Below are positions 1-7,686 of a DNA stretch of 33,734 nt, in pieces. The position numbers and the translations under genes are program-made. The stretch spans positions 3,564-37,297 of the forward strand of contig JAGIBE010000223.1 of NCBI GenBank assembly GCA_017744495.1, given 5' to 3'. The stretch is from Caulobacter sp. (GTDB lineage: Bacteria; Pseudomonadota; Alphaproteobacteria; Caulobacterales; Caulobacteraceae). Under the pieces are notes generated by a model. The model was not told the DNA's origin and made no database searches. It saw only the letters and a program-made list of their open reading frames with translations. The stretch's first letter is position 1. Each line of letters begins with the position of its first letter.

Positions 1-34
1 ATGACAACTTCAGAGCTGGAATAGAGGGACTTCG

Positions 35-928
35 ATGGAACAATCCTGGAAACAGGCCAAATCCGTCTTCGCCGCGGCGCTCAGCGCGCCGCTGGCGTGG
101 CTGGTGCTGTTCTTCCTGATCCCGATGGCCATCGTCTGGGCCTACAGCTTCGGCCACAATGAGGGCCTGACCCAGATCGCCATCACCGGCACGTTCAAGA
201 ACTACGCCCGGGCGATCGAGCCGCTGTACCTGAAGATCTTCCTGAAGTCGGCCGGAGCCGCGGGCATCACCACCTTCCTGTGCCTGGTGATCGGCTTCCC
301 GGTGGCCCTGGCCATCACTTTCGCCTCGCCCAAGGCCAAGGCGTGGCTGCTGCTGCTGATCATGCTGCCGTTCTGGACGAACCTCCTGATCCGCACCTAC
401 GCCCTGATCGCCGTGCTGCGGAATGAGGGCTATATCAACAAGGGCCTCGAAGCGGTCTGGAACCTCGCCGCCAAGGTCATGCCGCTGCAGCCGTTCCAGC
501 CGCTGGAGATGATGCACACCAATTTCGCGGTGGTCGTCGGCCTGGTCTATGTCCACCTGCCGTTCATGGTGCTGCCGCTCTATTCGGCCCTGGACCGGCT
601 GGACAAGTCGCTGCTGGAGGCCAGCCTCGACCTGGGCGCGGGACACCTACGCACCCTGTTCAAGGTGGTGGTCCCCCTTGCCCTGCCGGGCATCGCCTCG
701 GGCGTGCTGATCACCTTCATCCCGGCCCTGGGCGCCTATCTAACGCCGGACCTGCTGGGCGGGCCCGACAGCCAGATGATCGCCAACGTCATCGAGCGCC
801 AGTTCAAGCGCGCCAACGACTGGCCTTTCGGCGCGGCCCTGTCGTTCCTGCTGATGTACCTGACCTTCGTCGCCATCGCCGTGCAGGCGCTGCTCAGCCG
901 GGGCAAGAAGACGGGGGAGGCGGTCTGA
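35..928 (+). CDS. potH: Putrescine/spermidine ABC transporter permease, PotH type
   Basis: Inner-membrane permease subunit of a polyamine importer, expected to pair with the next gene (PotI) and the PotG ATPase. The 297-residue product has a hydrophobic N-terminal segment (about residues 17-36) and further membrane segments giving the usual six. The cytoplasmic EAA loop that docks on the ATPase is seen near residues 198-215 (EASLDLGAGHLRTLFKVVVP). An AGAGGGA-like Shine-Dalgarno precedes the ATG. The TGA overlaps the ATG of the next gene, so the two are translationally coupled. The 34 bases before it read as a short frame ending in TAG at 22-24, perhaps the tail of an upstream gene. The binding protein PotF, usually adjacent, would lie off the left edge. 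Polyamine specificity rests on the downstream catabolic genes. Confidence 0.9.
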   Translation: MEQSWKQAKSVFAAALSAPLAWLVLFFLIPMAIVWAYSFGHNEGLTQIAITGTFKNYARAIEPLYLKIFLKSAGAAGITTFLCLVIGFPVALAITFASPKAKAWLLLLIMLPFWTNLLIRTYALIAVLRNEGYINKGLEAVWNLAAKVMPLQPFQPLEMMHTNFAVVVGLVYVHLPFMVLPLYSALDRLDKSLLEASLDLGAGHLRTLFKVVVPLALPGIASGVLITFIPALGAYLTPDLLGGPDSQMIANVIERQFKRANDWPFGAALSFLLMYLTFVAIAVQALLSRGKKTGEAV

Positions 929-1782
929 TGGCCAAGCGCTCTCCCCCCGGTCCTCTCGAATACCTCCGCCGCTGGCAGATGCAGGCCTGGTTGGCCGCCG
1001 TGGGGGTGTTCCTCTACGCGCCGCTGATCGCCCTGATGGCCTTCAGCTTCAACGACAGCCGGCGCAACATCGTCTGGAAGGGCTTCACGCTCAAATATTA
1101 CGACAAGGCTTTCAACGACTCCTCGCTGATCGAGGCCTTCGCCAACAGCCTGACCATCGCCGCGCTGTGCACGGTGCTGAGCGTGGCCCTGGGGGCGATG
1201 ATCGCCCTGGTCCTGTGGCGCTTCCGCTTCCCGGGCAAGACGGTGCTGGACGGGGCCCTGGCCCTGCCGATCGTGGTGCCCGAGATCTGCATGGGCGTGG
1301 CCATGCTGGTGTTCTTCGCCAAGGTCATGCCCTGGCCGGTGGGTCTGCCCTGGCCGCTGAATCTCGGAGCCATCACCATCGCCCACGTGTCGTTCTCGTT
1401 CCCGTTCGTCGCGGTGGTGGTGCGCGCGCGCATGGCCAGCTTCAACCGCGAGATGGAGGAGGCCGCCCGCGACCTGGGGGCCGGCGAGTGGCGCACGATC
1501 AAGGACGTGATCCTGCCGCACATGGCGCCCTCGCTGGTGGCCGGTTCGCTGCTGGCCTTCACGCTCAGCCTGGACGACTTCGTCATCACCTTCTTCACCG
1601 CCGGACCCGACACCGTGACCTTCCCGGTGAAGGTCTATTCGATGGTCCGCTTCTCGGTGACGCCCGAGGTCAACGCCGCCTCGACCATCCTGATCGTGCT
1701 GACCGTGATCCTGACCGCCGTGGCGCTGAAGCTGCAGGGCGACCCCGCGGCGACGGCCGGCCATGGCGGGGAGAAGGCGTGA
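928..1782 (+). CDS. potI: Putrescine/spermidine ABC transporter permease, PotI type
   Basis: Second inner-membrane permease of the polyamine importer, 284 residues, close to the family's usual 280. It has a hydrophobic N-terminal segment (about residues 19-40), several further membrane spans and the EAA loop (EEAARDLGAGEWRTIKDVILP, about residues 181-200) that contacts the ATPase. Its ATG at 928 overlaps the stop of potH (TGATG), with a GGGGGAGG Shine-Dalgarno inside potH at 913-920. The gene order H-I-G differs from the F-G-H-I order of Escherichia coli. The C-terminus is short and polar (ATAGHGGEKA). Confidence 0.9.
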   Translation: MAKRSPPGPLEYLRRWQMQAWLAAVGVFLYAPLIALMAFSFNDSRRNIVWKGFTLKYYDKAFNDSSLIEAFANSLTIAALCTVLSVALGAMIALVLWRFRFPGKTVLDGALALPIVVPEICMGVAMLVFFAKVMPWPVGLPWPLNLGAITIAHVSFSFPFVAVVVRARMASFNREMEEAARDLGAGEWRTIKDVILPHMAPSLVAGSLLAFTLSLDDFVITFFTAGPDTVTFPVKVYSMVRFSVTPEVNAASTILIVLTVILTAVALKLQGDPAATAGHGGEKA

Positions 1783-1813
1783 TGCGGAAACTTTGTGTGT
1801 CGGGGGACATCCG

Positions 1814-2938
1814 GTGACCAGCCAACCCATCATCACCTTCGAGAACGTCACCAAGCGCTTCGGCAAGCTGGCGGCCGTCGACAATGTCAATCTGACGGTC
1901 AGCGAGGGCGAGTTCTTCGCGCTGCTGGGCCCGTCGGGCTGCGGCAAGACCACCCTGCTGCGCATGCTGGCCGGCTTCGAGACGCCGACCGAGGGCCGCA
2001 TTCTGATCGACGGCCAGGACGTCTCGAACGTGCCGCCCAACAAGCGGCCGGTGAACATGGTGTTCCAGTCCTACGCCGTGTTCCCGCACATGACCGTGGC
2101 CGACAACGTCGCCTACGGCCTGAAGGTCGACCGCGTGGGCAAGGCCGAGCGCGACAAGCGGGTGGAGGAGGCGCTGGACCTGGTCCAGCTGCACGGCCTG
2201 GCCGGCCGCAAGCCCGACCAGCTGTCCGGCGGCCAGCGCCAGCGCGTGGCCCTGGCCCGGGCGCTGGTGAAACGCCCCCGCGTGCTGCTGCTGGACGAGC
2301 CCCTGTCGGCCCTGGACGCCAAGCTGCGCGAGCAGATGCGCACCGAGCTGTGCACCCTGCAGGAGAAGGTCGGGATCACCTTCATCATGGTCACCCACGA
2401 CCAGGACGAGGCGCTCGCGCTCGCCAGCCGCTGCGCGGTGATGAACCGCGGCGTGCTGCAGCAGGTGGCCGGTCCCAGCGACCTCTACGAGTTCCCCAAC
2501 AGCCGCTTCGTGGCCGACTTCATCGGCAGCGTGAACCTGTTCGAGGGCGTGCTGGCCGTCGATGAGCCCAGCCACGCGGTGGTCCGCTCGCCGGACCTGG
2601 ACTGCGACATCTTCCTCGACCACGGCGTCACCGGCGCGCGCGGCGGCACGGTCTGGGCGGCGCTGCGGCCCGAGAAGATCGAGCTGCACAAGCGCCCCGA
2701 CGGCGCGCCCCCGCCGAACATGGGCGATTGCCCCATCGGCCAGAACGCCGTGGCCGGGGTGATCAAGCACGAGGCCTATCTGGGCGGCCAGAGCCTCTAC
2801 GAGGTCGAAATCAAGAGCGGCCGCCGGATCAAGGTGGCTCGCCAGAACCTGACCCGCTGGGACCAGGAGGACTTCAAGCTGGGCGAAGCCGTGTGGCTGG
2901 GCTGGCATGCCTGTTCGCCAGCGGTGTTGTTGAGTTGA
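1814..2938 (+). CDS. potG: Polyamine ABC transporter ATP-binding protein, PotG type
   Basis: ATPase that drives the polyamine importer, on the cytoplasmic face. From a GTG start at 1814 the product is 374 residues, close to PotG (377). This start has a GGGGG ribosome site about 8 bases upstream and gives the natural N-terminus VTSQPIITFENVTKRFG; an ATG at 1763 lies inside potI and would add 17 unlikely residues. Seen: Walker A GPSGCGKT (39-46), ABC signature LSGGQRQR (from 137), Walker B LLLDEP (about 158-163), switch His in VTHDQDEALA, and a C-terminal TOBE-like regulatory domain (about 280-374) with the ALRPEKIEL motif. It is the last of three tightly packed transport genes. Confidence 0.92.
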   Translation: MTSQPIITFENVTKRFGKLAAVDNVNLTVSEGEFFALLGPSGCGKTTLLRMLAGFETPTEGRILIDGQDVSNVPPNKRPVNMVFQSYAVFPHMTVADNVAYGLKVDRVGKAERDKRVEEALDLVQLHGLAGRKPDQLSGGQRQRVALARALVKRPRVLLLDEPLSALDAKLREQMRTELCTLQEKVGITFIMVTHDQDEALALASRCAVMNRGVLQQVAGPSDLYEFPNSRFVADFIGSVNLFEGVLAVDEPSHAVVRSPDLDCDIFLDHGVTGARGGTVWAALRPEKIELHKRPDGAPPPNMGDCPIGQNAVAGVIKHEAYLGGQSLYEVEIKSGRRIKVARQNLTRWDQEDFKLGEAVWLGWHACSPAVLLS

Positions 2939-2959
2939 TCGTCATGAGCCCTGCCTCAC

Positions 2960-3086
2960 CACTTGCCCCCTACGGGCCTTCGGCCGTCTTCCCCCATTGG
3001 GGGAAGAGCGATGTCCCCGGCGACGTGCGAGGCTCCGCCCCCTATGGGGGCGGACAGACCGCGCAGCGGTCAGGTGGGGGCAAGTG
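2960..3086. repeat. REPIN-like repeat, family B copy 1
   Basis: A 127-bp inverted-repeat element between potG and puuD. Its ends are CACTTGCCCCC and GGGGGCAAGTG. Inside lie GGGCCTTCGGCC-type and GACCGCGCAGCGGTC hairpins plus CCCCC-N-GGGGG palindromes. The element ends 12 bases before the puuD start and abuts its Shine-Dalgarno. Family B copies also occur at 8997-9155 and 19958-20081; the inner hairpin bases differ between copies while pairing is kept. Confidence 0.9.
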
Positions 3087-3098
3087 TGGAGGCAAGGC

Positions 3099-3851
3099 AT
3101 GAGACCCGTCGCCGGCGTCATCTGCTGCACCCGCACCGTCGGGACCGAACCGGCCCAGGCGGTGATGAACCGCTATGTCGCCGGGGCGATGAAGTACGCC
3201 GACGCCGCGGCCCTGCTGGTCCCGTCGATGCCCGAGCTGATGAAGGCCTCCGAGGTCGCCGCGCGGCTGGACGGCCTCATGCTGACCGGTAGTCCCTCGA
3301 ACATGGATCCCGTTCTCTACGGCCAGGACGTCCCCGATGCGCCGGGGCCGTTCGACGCCGGCCGCGACGCCATGACCGCCGACCTGATCAAGGCGATGCT
3401 CGACCTGGGCCGCCCCGTCTTCGGCGTCTGCCGGGGCTTCCAGGAGATCAATGTCGCGTTCGGCGGGACCCTGCGTCGGGACATGTCTGCGCCGGGCGTG
3501 AACCTCCCGCACCACGCCCCCGACGAGGTCGATTTCGACGGCATGTTCGACCACGAGCACCCGGTGAACCTGACCCCCGGCGGCGTCCTGGCCACGGCGT
3601 TCGGCGCGACGCGCGCCACTGTCAATTCCGTCCACTACCAGGGCGTCGACGCGCTGGGCGAAGGCCTGCTGGTTGAGGCCCGCGCCCCCGACGGGGTGGT
3701 CGAGGCCGTCTCGGCCAAGGTCAACGGCGCGCCGGTCCTGGCGGTCCAGTGGCATCCGGAGTGGAAGACTGAGCGCAACCCGCAGAGCCAGGCGTTCTTC
3801 CAGGTGTTCGGCCAGGCGCTGCGGGGCGAACAACTTCTCCCTCCCCCTTGA
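3099..3851 (+). CDS. puuD: Gamma-glutamyl-GABA hydrolase, PuuD/SpuA-type class I glutamine amidotransferase
   Basis: Cytoplasmic hydrolase that would release glutamate from gamma-glutamyl-GABA or related gamma-glutamylpolyamine products, the last step of the Puu route. The 250-residue product shows the class I amidotransferase triad in order: nucleophile C111 in FGVCRGFQEIN, and H219 and E221 in VQWHPEW. E. coli PuuD is 254 residues with C114/H222/E224, an almost exact match. The ATG at 3099 follows GGAGG at 3088-3092; longer frames from 2997 run through the family B repeat and are rejected. The last residues (QLLPPP and the TGA) are encoded by the left edge of the family D repeat, so the repeat appears to have replaced the native C-terminus. 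Confidence 0.92.
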   Translation: MRPVAGVICCTRTVGTEPAQAVMNRYVAGAMKYADAAALLVPSMPELMKASEVAARLDGLMLTGSPSNMDPVLYGQDVPDAPGPFDAGRDAMTADLIKAMLDLGRPVFGVCRGFQEINVAFGGTLRRDMSAPGVNLPHHAPDEVDFDGMFDHEHPVNLTPGGVLATAFGATRATVNSVHYQGVDALGEGLLVEARAPDGVVEAVSAKVNGAPVLAVQWHPEWKTERNPQSQAFFQVFGQALRGEQLLPPP

Positions 3852-3961
3852 TGGGGGAGGGGCAGGGGTGGGGGTGATCGCGGCGGCAAGGTTCGCGCTT
3901 CACCTTCAATCGCTGTCACCCCCATCCCCGGCCCTTCCCCCATCAAAGGGGGAAGGGAGAA
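3836..3961. repeat. REPIN-like repeat, family D (single copy)
   Basis: A 126-bp element between puuD and spuC. Its left arm contains CCCCCTTGATGGGGGAGGGG and its right arm the near-complementary CCCTTCCCCCATCAAAGGGG; GGGGTGGGGGTGA near the left pairs with TCACCCCCATCCCC on the right. The left edge overlaps the puuD coding end and supplies its stop codon. Only one copy was seen in this window, so calling it a repeat family rests on its arm architecture matching families A-C. Confidence 0.75.
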
Positions 3962-3982
3962 CAAGAAACGTCCAGGAGAGTA

Positions 3983-3992
3983 CCCCCCCCCC
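3983..3992 (+). promoter_or_regulatory. C10 tract between Shine-Dalgarno and start of spuC
   Basis: Ten consecutive C residues separate AGGAG (3974-3978) from the ATG at 3994. The spacing of 15 bases is longer than the usual 5-9. A homopolymer here can change length by slippage and would then change the spacing; that it does so is inference. Confidence 0.45.
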
Positions 3993-3993
3993 G

Positions 3994-5397
3994 ATGACCG
4001 TCCCCATCCGCAACCACGACATCGCCGAGCTCAAGCGCCTGGACCTGGCCCACCACCTGCCGGCCCAGGCCGACCACAAGGTGATCGCGGCCCTCGGCGG
4101 CAGCCGGATCGTCACCCGGGCCGACGGCGTCTACATCCATGACGGGGAGGGTCACCAGATCCTGGACGGCATGGCCGGCCTGTGGTGCGTCAATGTCGGC
4201 TACGGCCGCGACGAGCTGGCCAAGGCGGCCTACGACCAGATGCTGGAGCTGCCGTACTACAACACCTTCTTCAAGACCGCGACGCCGCCGCCGGTGAAGC
4301 TGGCCGCCAAGATCGCCGAGAAGATGGGCGGCAAGCTGACCCACGTCTTCTACAATTCGTCGGGCTCGGAGGCCAACGACACGGTCTTCCGTCTGGCCCG
4401 CCACTATTGGAAACTGAAGGGCGAGCCGCAGCGCAAGGTCTTCATCAGCCGCTGGAACGCCTATCACGGCTCGACCGTGGCCGGCGTCTCCCTGGGCGGC
4501 ATGAAGCACATGCATGCGCAGGGCGACCTGCCGATCGAGGGCGTCGAGCACGTGATGCAGCCCTATCCGTTCGGCGACGGCTTCGGCGAGGACCCGGCCG
4601 CCTTCCGCGACCGCGCCGTCCAGGCGATCGAGGACAAGATCCTGGAGGTCGGCCCCGAGAACGTCGCGGCCTTCATCGGCGAGCCGGTGCAAGGGGCGGG
4701 CGGGGTGATCATCCCGCCGGACGGCTACTGGCCGGCGGTCGAGGCCCTCTGCCGCAAGTACGGGATCCTCCTGGTCTGCGACGAGGTGATCTGCGGTTTC
4801 GGGCGCCTGGGCCAATGGTTCGGCCACCAGCACTACGGGATCCAGCCCGACATGATCGCCATGGCCAAGGGCCTGTCGTCCGGCTACCTGCCGATCAGCG
4901 CCGTGGGCGTGGCCGACCACATCGTCGCCGAGCTGCGCGAGAAGGGCGGCGACTTCATCCACGGCTTCACCTATTCGGGCCACCCGACGGCGGCGGCCGT
5001 GGCGCTGAAGAACATCGAGATCCTCGAGCGCGAGGCCCTGGTCGAGCGCACGCGCGAGGACACGGGGCCGTACCTGGCCAAGGCCCTGGCCACGCTGAAC
5101 GACCATCCGCTGGTCGGCGAGACCCGCTCGCTGGGCCTGATTGGGGCGGTCGAGATCGTCCGCGAGAAGGGGACCAACCATCGCTTCCTCGACAAGGAGG
5201 GCGAGGCCGGTCCGATCGTCCGCGACCTGTGCATCGCCAACGGCCTGATGGTCCGCGCCATCCGCGACAGCATCGTCTGCTGCCCGCCCCTGATCATCAC
5301 CCACGCCCAGATCGACGAGCTGGTGGGGATCATCCGCAAGTCCCTGGACGAGGCGGAGCCGGTGCTGCGGGGGCTGAAGCCGGAGGCAGGCATATGA
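3994..5397 (+). CDS. spuC: Putrescine (polyamine) aminotransferase, class III, SpuC type
   Basis: Cytoplasmic PLP enzyme predicted to transfer the amino group of putrescine or another diamine to pyruvate, giving an aminoaldehyde. The 467-residue product shows the class III pattern LLVCDEVICGFGRLG with the PLP-contacting Asp, followed by the PLP lysine K292 in AMAKGLSSGYLP, and HGFTYSGHPTAAAVAL in the C-terminal half. N-terminal LDLAHHLPAQADHK is typical of the SpuC/omega-aminotransferase group. In Pseudomonas aeruginosa spuA, spuB and spuC are clustered with polyamine transport genes, as here. The ATG at 3994 is chosen because earlier frames run through puuD and the repeat. Substrate could instead be GABA or beta-alanine; the context favours polyamines. 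Confidence 0.88.
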   Translation: MTVPIRNHDIAELKRLDLAHHLPAQADHKVIAALGGSRIVTRADGVYIHDGEGHQILDGMAGLWCVNVGYGRDELAKAAYDQMLELPYYNTFFKTATPPPVKLAAKIAEKMGGKLTHVFYNSSGSEANDTVFRLARHYWKLKGEPQRKVFISRWNAYHGSTVAGVSLGGMKHMHAQGDLPIEGVEHVMQPYPFGDGFGEDPAAFRDRAVQAIEDKILEVGPENVAAFIGEPVQGAGGVIIPPDGYWPAVEALCRKYGILLVCDEVICGFGRLGQWFGHQHYGIQPDMIAMAKGLSSGYLPISAVGVADHIVAELREKGGDFIHGFTYSGHPTAAAVALKNIEILEREALVERTREDTGPYLAKALATLNDHPLVGETRSLGLIGAVEIVREKGTNHRFLDKEGEAGPIVRDLCIANGLMVRAIRDSIVCCPPLIITHAQIDELVGIIRKSLDEAEPVLRGLKPEAGI

Positions 5398-5417
5398 CGG
5401 CTCTAAACGCCTGTGAA

Positions 5418-5453
5418 ACTGTGATACTGTAAGGTCATGAAAAACATCACAGT
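5418..5453. promoter_or_regulatory. Inverted repeat spanning the vapB start (probable autoregulatory operator)
   Basis: ACTGTGAT (5418-5425) and ATCACAGT (5446-5453) form a perfect 8-bp inverted repeat around the vapB ATG at 5437. TGTGA also recurs at 5412-5416, and GATACT (5423-5428) resembles a -10 box. Ribbon-helix-helix antitoxins usually repress their own promoter at such sites. The position over the start codon also allows an mRNA hairpin. Confidence 0.55.
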
Positions 5454-5676
5454 CTCCATCGACGATGAAACCTATCGGCGCGCACGCGTTAAGGCCGCGG
5501 AGAAGGATACGTCCGTCTCGGCCCTGGTGCGGCAGTTCCTGGTGGAGGTCGCGCAGGGCGAAAGCGAATTCGAACGGCTGAGCAGGCTCGAGGAAGAGCT
5601 GCGGGCTGGGATCAAGAACTTTCGAGCCAGCGACAGCCTGCCGCGTGACGAGATTTACAAACGCGGTGGGGCGTGA
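5437..5676 (+). CDS. vapB: Ribbon-helix-helix antitoxin of a VapBC pair
   Basis: A 79-residue protein whose N-terminus (KNITVSIDDETYRRARVKAA) has the beta-strand and helix pattern of ribbon-helix-helix DNA-binding antitoxins, followed by TSVSALVRQFL, the second helix. The charged C-terminal part (about 45-79) would wrap and inhibit the toxin. Its TGA overlaps the GTG of vapC (GTGA), the usual coupling in toxin-antitoxin modules. It begins 39 bases after spuC, and codon use is visibly less GC-biased than in the flanking enzymes, which fits acquisition by transfer. Confidence 0.85.
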   Translation: MKNITVSIDDETYRRARVKAAEKDTSVSALVRQFLVEVAQGESEFERLSRLEEELRAGIKNFRASDSLPRDEIYKRGGA

Positions 5677-6089
5677 CGGTCTTTTTCGACACCAATGTGC
5701 TGATCTATTCCATCAGCGCCGCGCCGGAGGAAGCCGCTAAGCGCGACGCGGCGCGGGGCGTGCTGCGCCGACCCGATGGCGCGCTTTCGGTTCAGGTGCT
5801 GCAGGAGTTCTATACGCAAGCGACCCGACCCTCGCGGCCAGGGCGGCTGAGCCATGGCGAGGCGGCTGGCTTCGTCCGGGCATGGACCCGTTTCAAGGTG
5901 CAGGACAACACCTTGGCCGTGCTGCGAATGGCTCTCGAAATTACCGAGACGTATCGGTTTTCCTATTGGGACAGCGCCGTCGTCGCCGCCGCCCGCGCGG
6001 CAGGATGCACAGAACTCTTCACCGAGGACCTCTCGCACGGCCAGGTCGTCGAGGGCGTCCGCATCGTTAATCCCTTCCACCAAGACTAA
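5673..6089 (+). CDS. vapC: PIN-domain ribonuclease toxin, VapC family
   Basis: Predicted Mg-dependent ribonuclease toxin of 138 residues. The four acidic PIN residues are in place: D6 (FFDTNVL), E45 (LQEFY), D100 (YWDSAVVAAA) and D119 (FTEDLSHG), so it looks catalytically intact. The GTG start at 5673 overlaps the vapB stop by four bases. It ends 28 bases before puuA. The pair therefore sits in the middle of the polyamine catabolic genes in the same direction, where it will either be co-transcribed or supply its own promoter. Confidence 0.88.
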   Translation: MTVFFDTNVLIYSISAAPEEAAKRDAARGVLRRPDGALSVQVLQEFYTQATRPSRPGRLSHGEAAGFVRAWTRFKVQDNTLAVLRMALEITETYRFSYWDSAVVAAARAAGCTELFTEDLSHGQVVEGVRIVNPFHQD

Positions 6090-6117
6090 ACTTCCACAAA
6101 GCGCGAGGAGCGCCCCC

Positions 6118-7515
6118 GTGAAGTACAAGGAAAAGAAGTCCAAACCGGCCCCCAAGACCACGCGCGGGGTGCCCACCCTCGATGACGCCCGCGACTGGTT
6201 CTCCCGCCAGAACATCGAGGAGATCGAGTGCGTGGTGCCCGACCTGGCTGGCGTCGCGCGGGGCAAGATCATGCCGGTGCGCAAGTTCCTGGGTGCGCCG
6301 TCGATGAACCTGCCGCTGGCGGTGTTCTACCAGACCATCACCGGCGACTTCCCCGAGTTCGAGGGGGCGGTGAACGCGGTGCAGTCCGACACCGACATCT
6401 TCCTGACCCCGGACCTGGCCACCCTGGCCGTGGTGCCCTGGGCCCAGGACCCGACCGCCCAGGTGATCCACGACGCCTTCCACCCCGACGGCCGGCCCGT
6501 CGAGGAGAGCCCCCGCCAGGTGCTGCGCCGCGTGCTGGCCCTCTATCGCGAGAAGGGCTGGGAGCCGATCGTGGCGCCCGAGATCGAATTCTACCTCGTC
6601 GACAAGAACACCGACCCCGACTACCCGCTGAAGCCGCCGGTGGGGCGCTCGGGCCGTCCCGAGACCGGCCGCCAAGGCTATTCGATCGCCGCGGTCAACG
6701 AGTTCGACGCGCTGTTCGAGGACATGTACGAGTACTCCGAGCGCCAGGGCCTGGAGATCGACACCCTGATCCACGAGAGCGGCGTGGCCCAGATGGAGAT
6801 CAACCTGCGCCACGGCAATCCGCTGGAGCTGGCCGACCAGGTGTTCATGATGAAGCGCACCATTCGCGAGGTGGCGCTGGAGCACGACATCTACGCCACG
6901 TTCATGGCCAAGCCGATGGCCGCCGAGCCCGGCAGCGCCATGCACATCCACCAGTCGATCCTGGACAAGGACGGCCAGAACCTGTTCTCGAACCCGGACG
7001 GCGACGCCACGCCGCTGTTCTACGCCTTCATCGCGGGGCAGCAACGCTACCTGCCGGCGATCATGGCGATCCTGGCGCCGTACGTGAACAGCTACCGCCG
7101 GATCGCGCGGGACAGCGGGGCGCCGGTCAACACCCAGTGGGGCTACGACAACCGCACCTGCGGCCTGCGCGTGCCGCCGTCCGATCCCGCCAACCGCCGG
7201 GTCGAGAACCGCATCCCCTCGTCGGACGCCAACCCGTACCTGGCCATGGCGGCGGTGCTGGCGGCCGGCTGGCTGGGCATGACCCACAACCTGTCGCCCA
7301 CCGCCCCGGTCGAGACCGACGCCAGCGTGCGCGGCATCGAGCTGCCGAGGTCGCTGCTGGAGTCGGTGACCCTGTTCGAGGAGGCCAAGCCCCTGGTCGA
7401 CATCCTGGGCGCGACCTTCTGCAACGCCTACGCCACGGTGAAGCAGGCCGAGTACGAGACCTTCATGCGCACGATCAGCCCGTGGGAGCGGGAGTTCCTG
7501 TTGTTGAATGTGTGA
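6118..7515 (+). CDS. puuA: Gamma-glutamylpolyamine synthetase (glutamine synthetase family), PuuA/SpuB type
   Basis: Cytoplasmic ATP-dependent ligase predicted to join glutamate to putrescine or another polyamine. From GTG at 6118 it is 465 residues; PuuA is 472. The start follows GAGGAG at 6105-6110 and removes an N-terminal extension that runs through vapC. Seen: the N-terminal beta-grasp region (about 25-110), the metal-ligand Glu in VAPEIEFYLVD, HESGVAQMEINLRHG, the conserved GSAMHIHQSI, and the C-terminal NRRVENRIPSSDANPYLAMA. The sequence GSAMHIHQSI with FMAKP is typical of the glutamylpolyamine synthetase branch rather than GlnA. A lysine-rich N-terminus (KYKEKKSKPAPK) is probably flexible. 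Confidence 0.9.
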   Translation: MKYKEKKSKPAPKTTRGVPTLDDARDWFSRQNIEEIECVVPDLAGVARGKIMPVRKFLGAPSMNLPLAVFYQTITGDFPEFEGAVNAVQSDTDIFLTPDLATLAVVPWAQDPTAQVIHDAFHPDGRPVEESPRQVLRRVLALYREKGWEPIVAPEIEFYLVDKNTDPDYPLKPPVGRSGRPETGRQGYSIAAVNEFDALFEDMYEYSERQGLEIDTLIHESGVAQMEINLRHGNPLELADQVFMMKRTIREVALEHDIYATFMAKPMAAEPGSAMHIHQSILDKDGQNLFSNPDGDATPLFYAFIAGQQRYLPAIMAILAPYVNSYRRIARDSGAPVNTQWGYDNRTCGLRVPPSDPANRRVENRIPSSDANPYLAMAAVLAAGWLGMTHNLSPTAPVETDASVRGIELPRSLLESVTLFEEAKPLVDILGATFCNAYATVKQAEYETFMRTISPWEREFLLLNV

Positions 7516-7528
7516 CGGCTCAACATCA

Positions 7529-7683
7529 CCTTCTCCCAGAGGGAGAAGGAGGGGCCCGCCGCGAAGCGGTGGGAGGATGAGGGGTTACACCCTGGACCGG
7601 CGTGCCGGCACGCCATCGACCGCCTTACCCCCTCACCCTCCCATGCTGCGCATGGGCCCCTCCCTCTCCCCATGGGAGAGGGT
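7529..7683. repeat. REPIN-like repeat, family C copy 1
   Basis: A 155-bp element between puuA and puuB. It begins CCTTCTCCC-AGA-GGGAGAAGG and ends CCCTCTCCCCATGGGAGAGGG, two outer palindromes, with inner GCCGCGAAGCGG, CCGGCGTGCCGG and CATGCTGCGCATG hairpins. Its right end provides the purine-rich GGGAGAGGG (7673-7681) just before the puuB start. Family C also occurs at 16631-16788 (opposite orientation) and 17846-18012. Confidence 0.9.
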
Positions 7684-7686
7684 GTC

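Noticed and set aside
736..2058. Long minus-strand open frames opposite potH, potI and potG (also 1670-2908 and others)
   Set aside because: They are antisense to well-supported genes, have Arg/His/Gly-rich shadow composition and no recognisable domain. Very high GC leaves such frames open.
4182..5432. Second plus-strand frame inside spuC (Arg/Gly/Pro-rich)
   Set aside because: A +1 shadow of a complete aminotransferase; no sign of a frameshift in the real gene.
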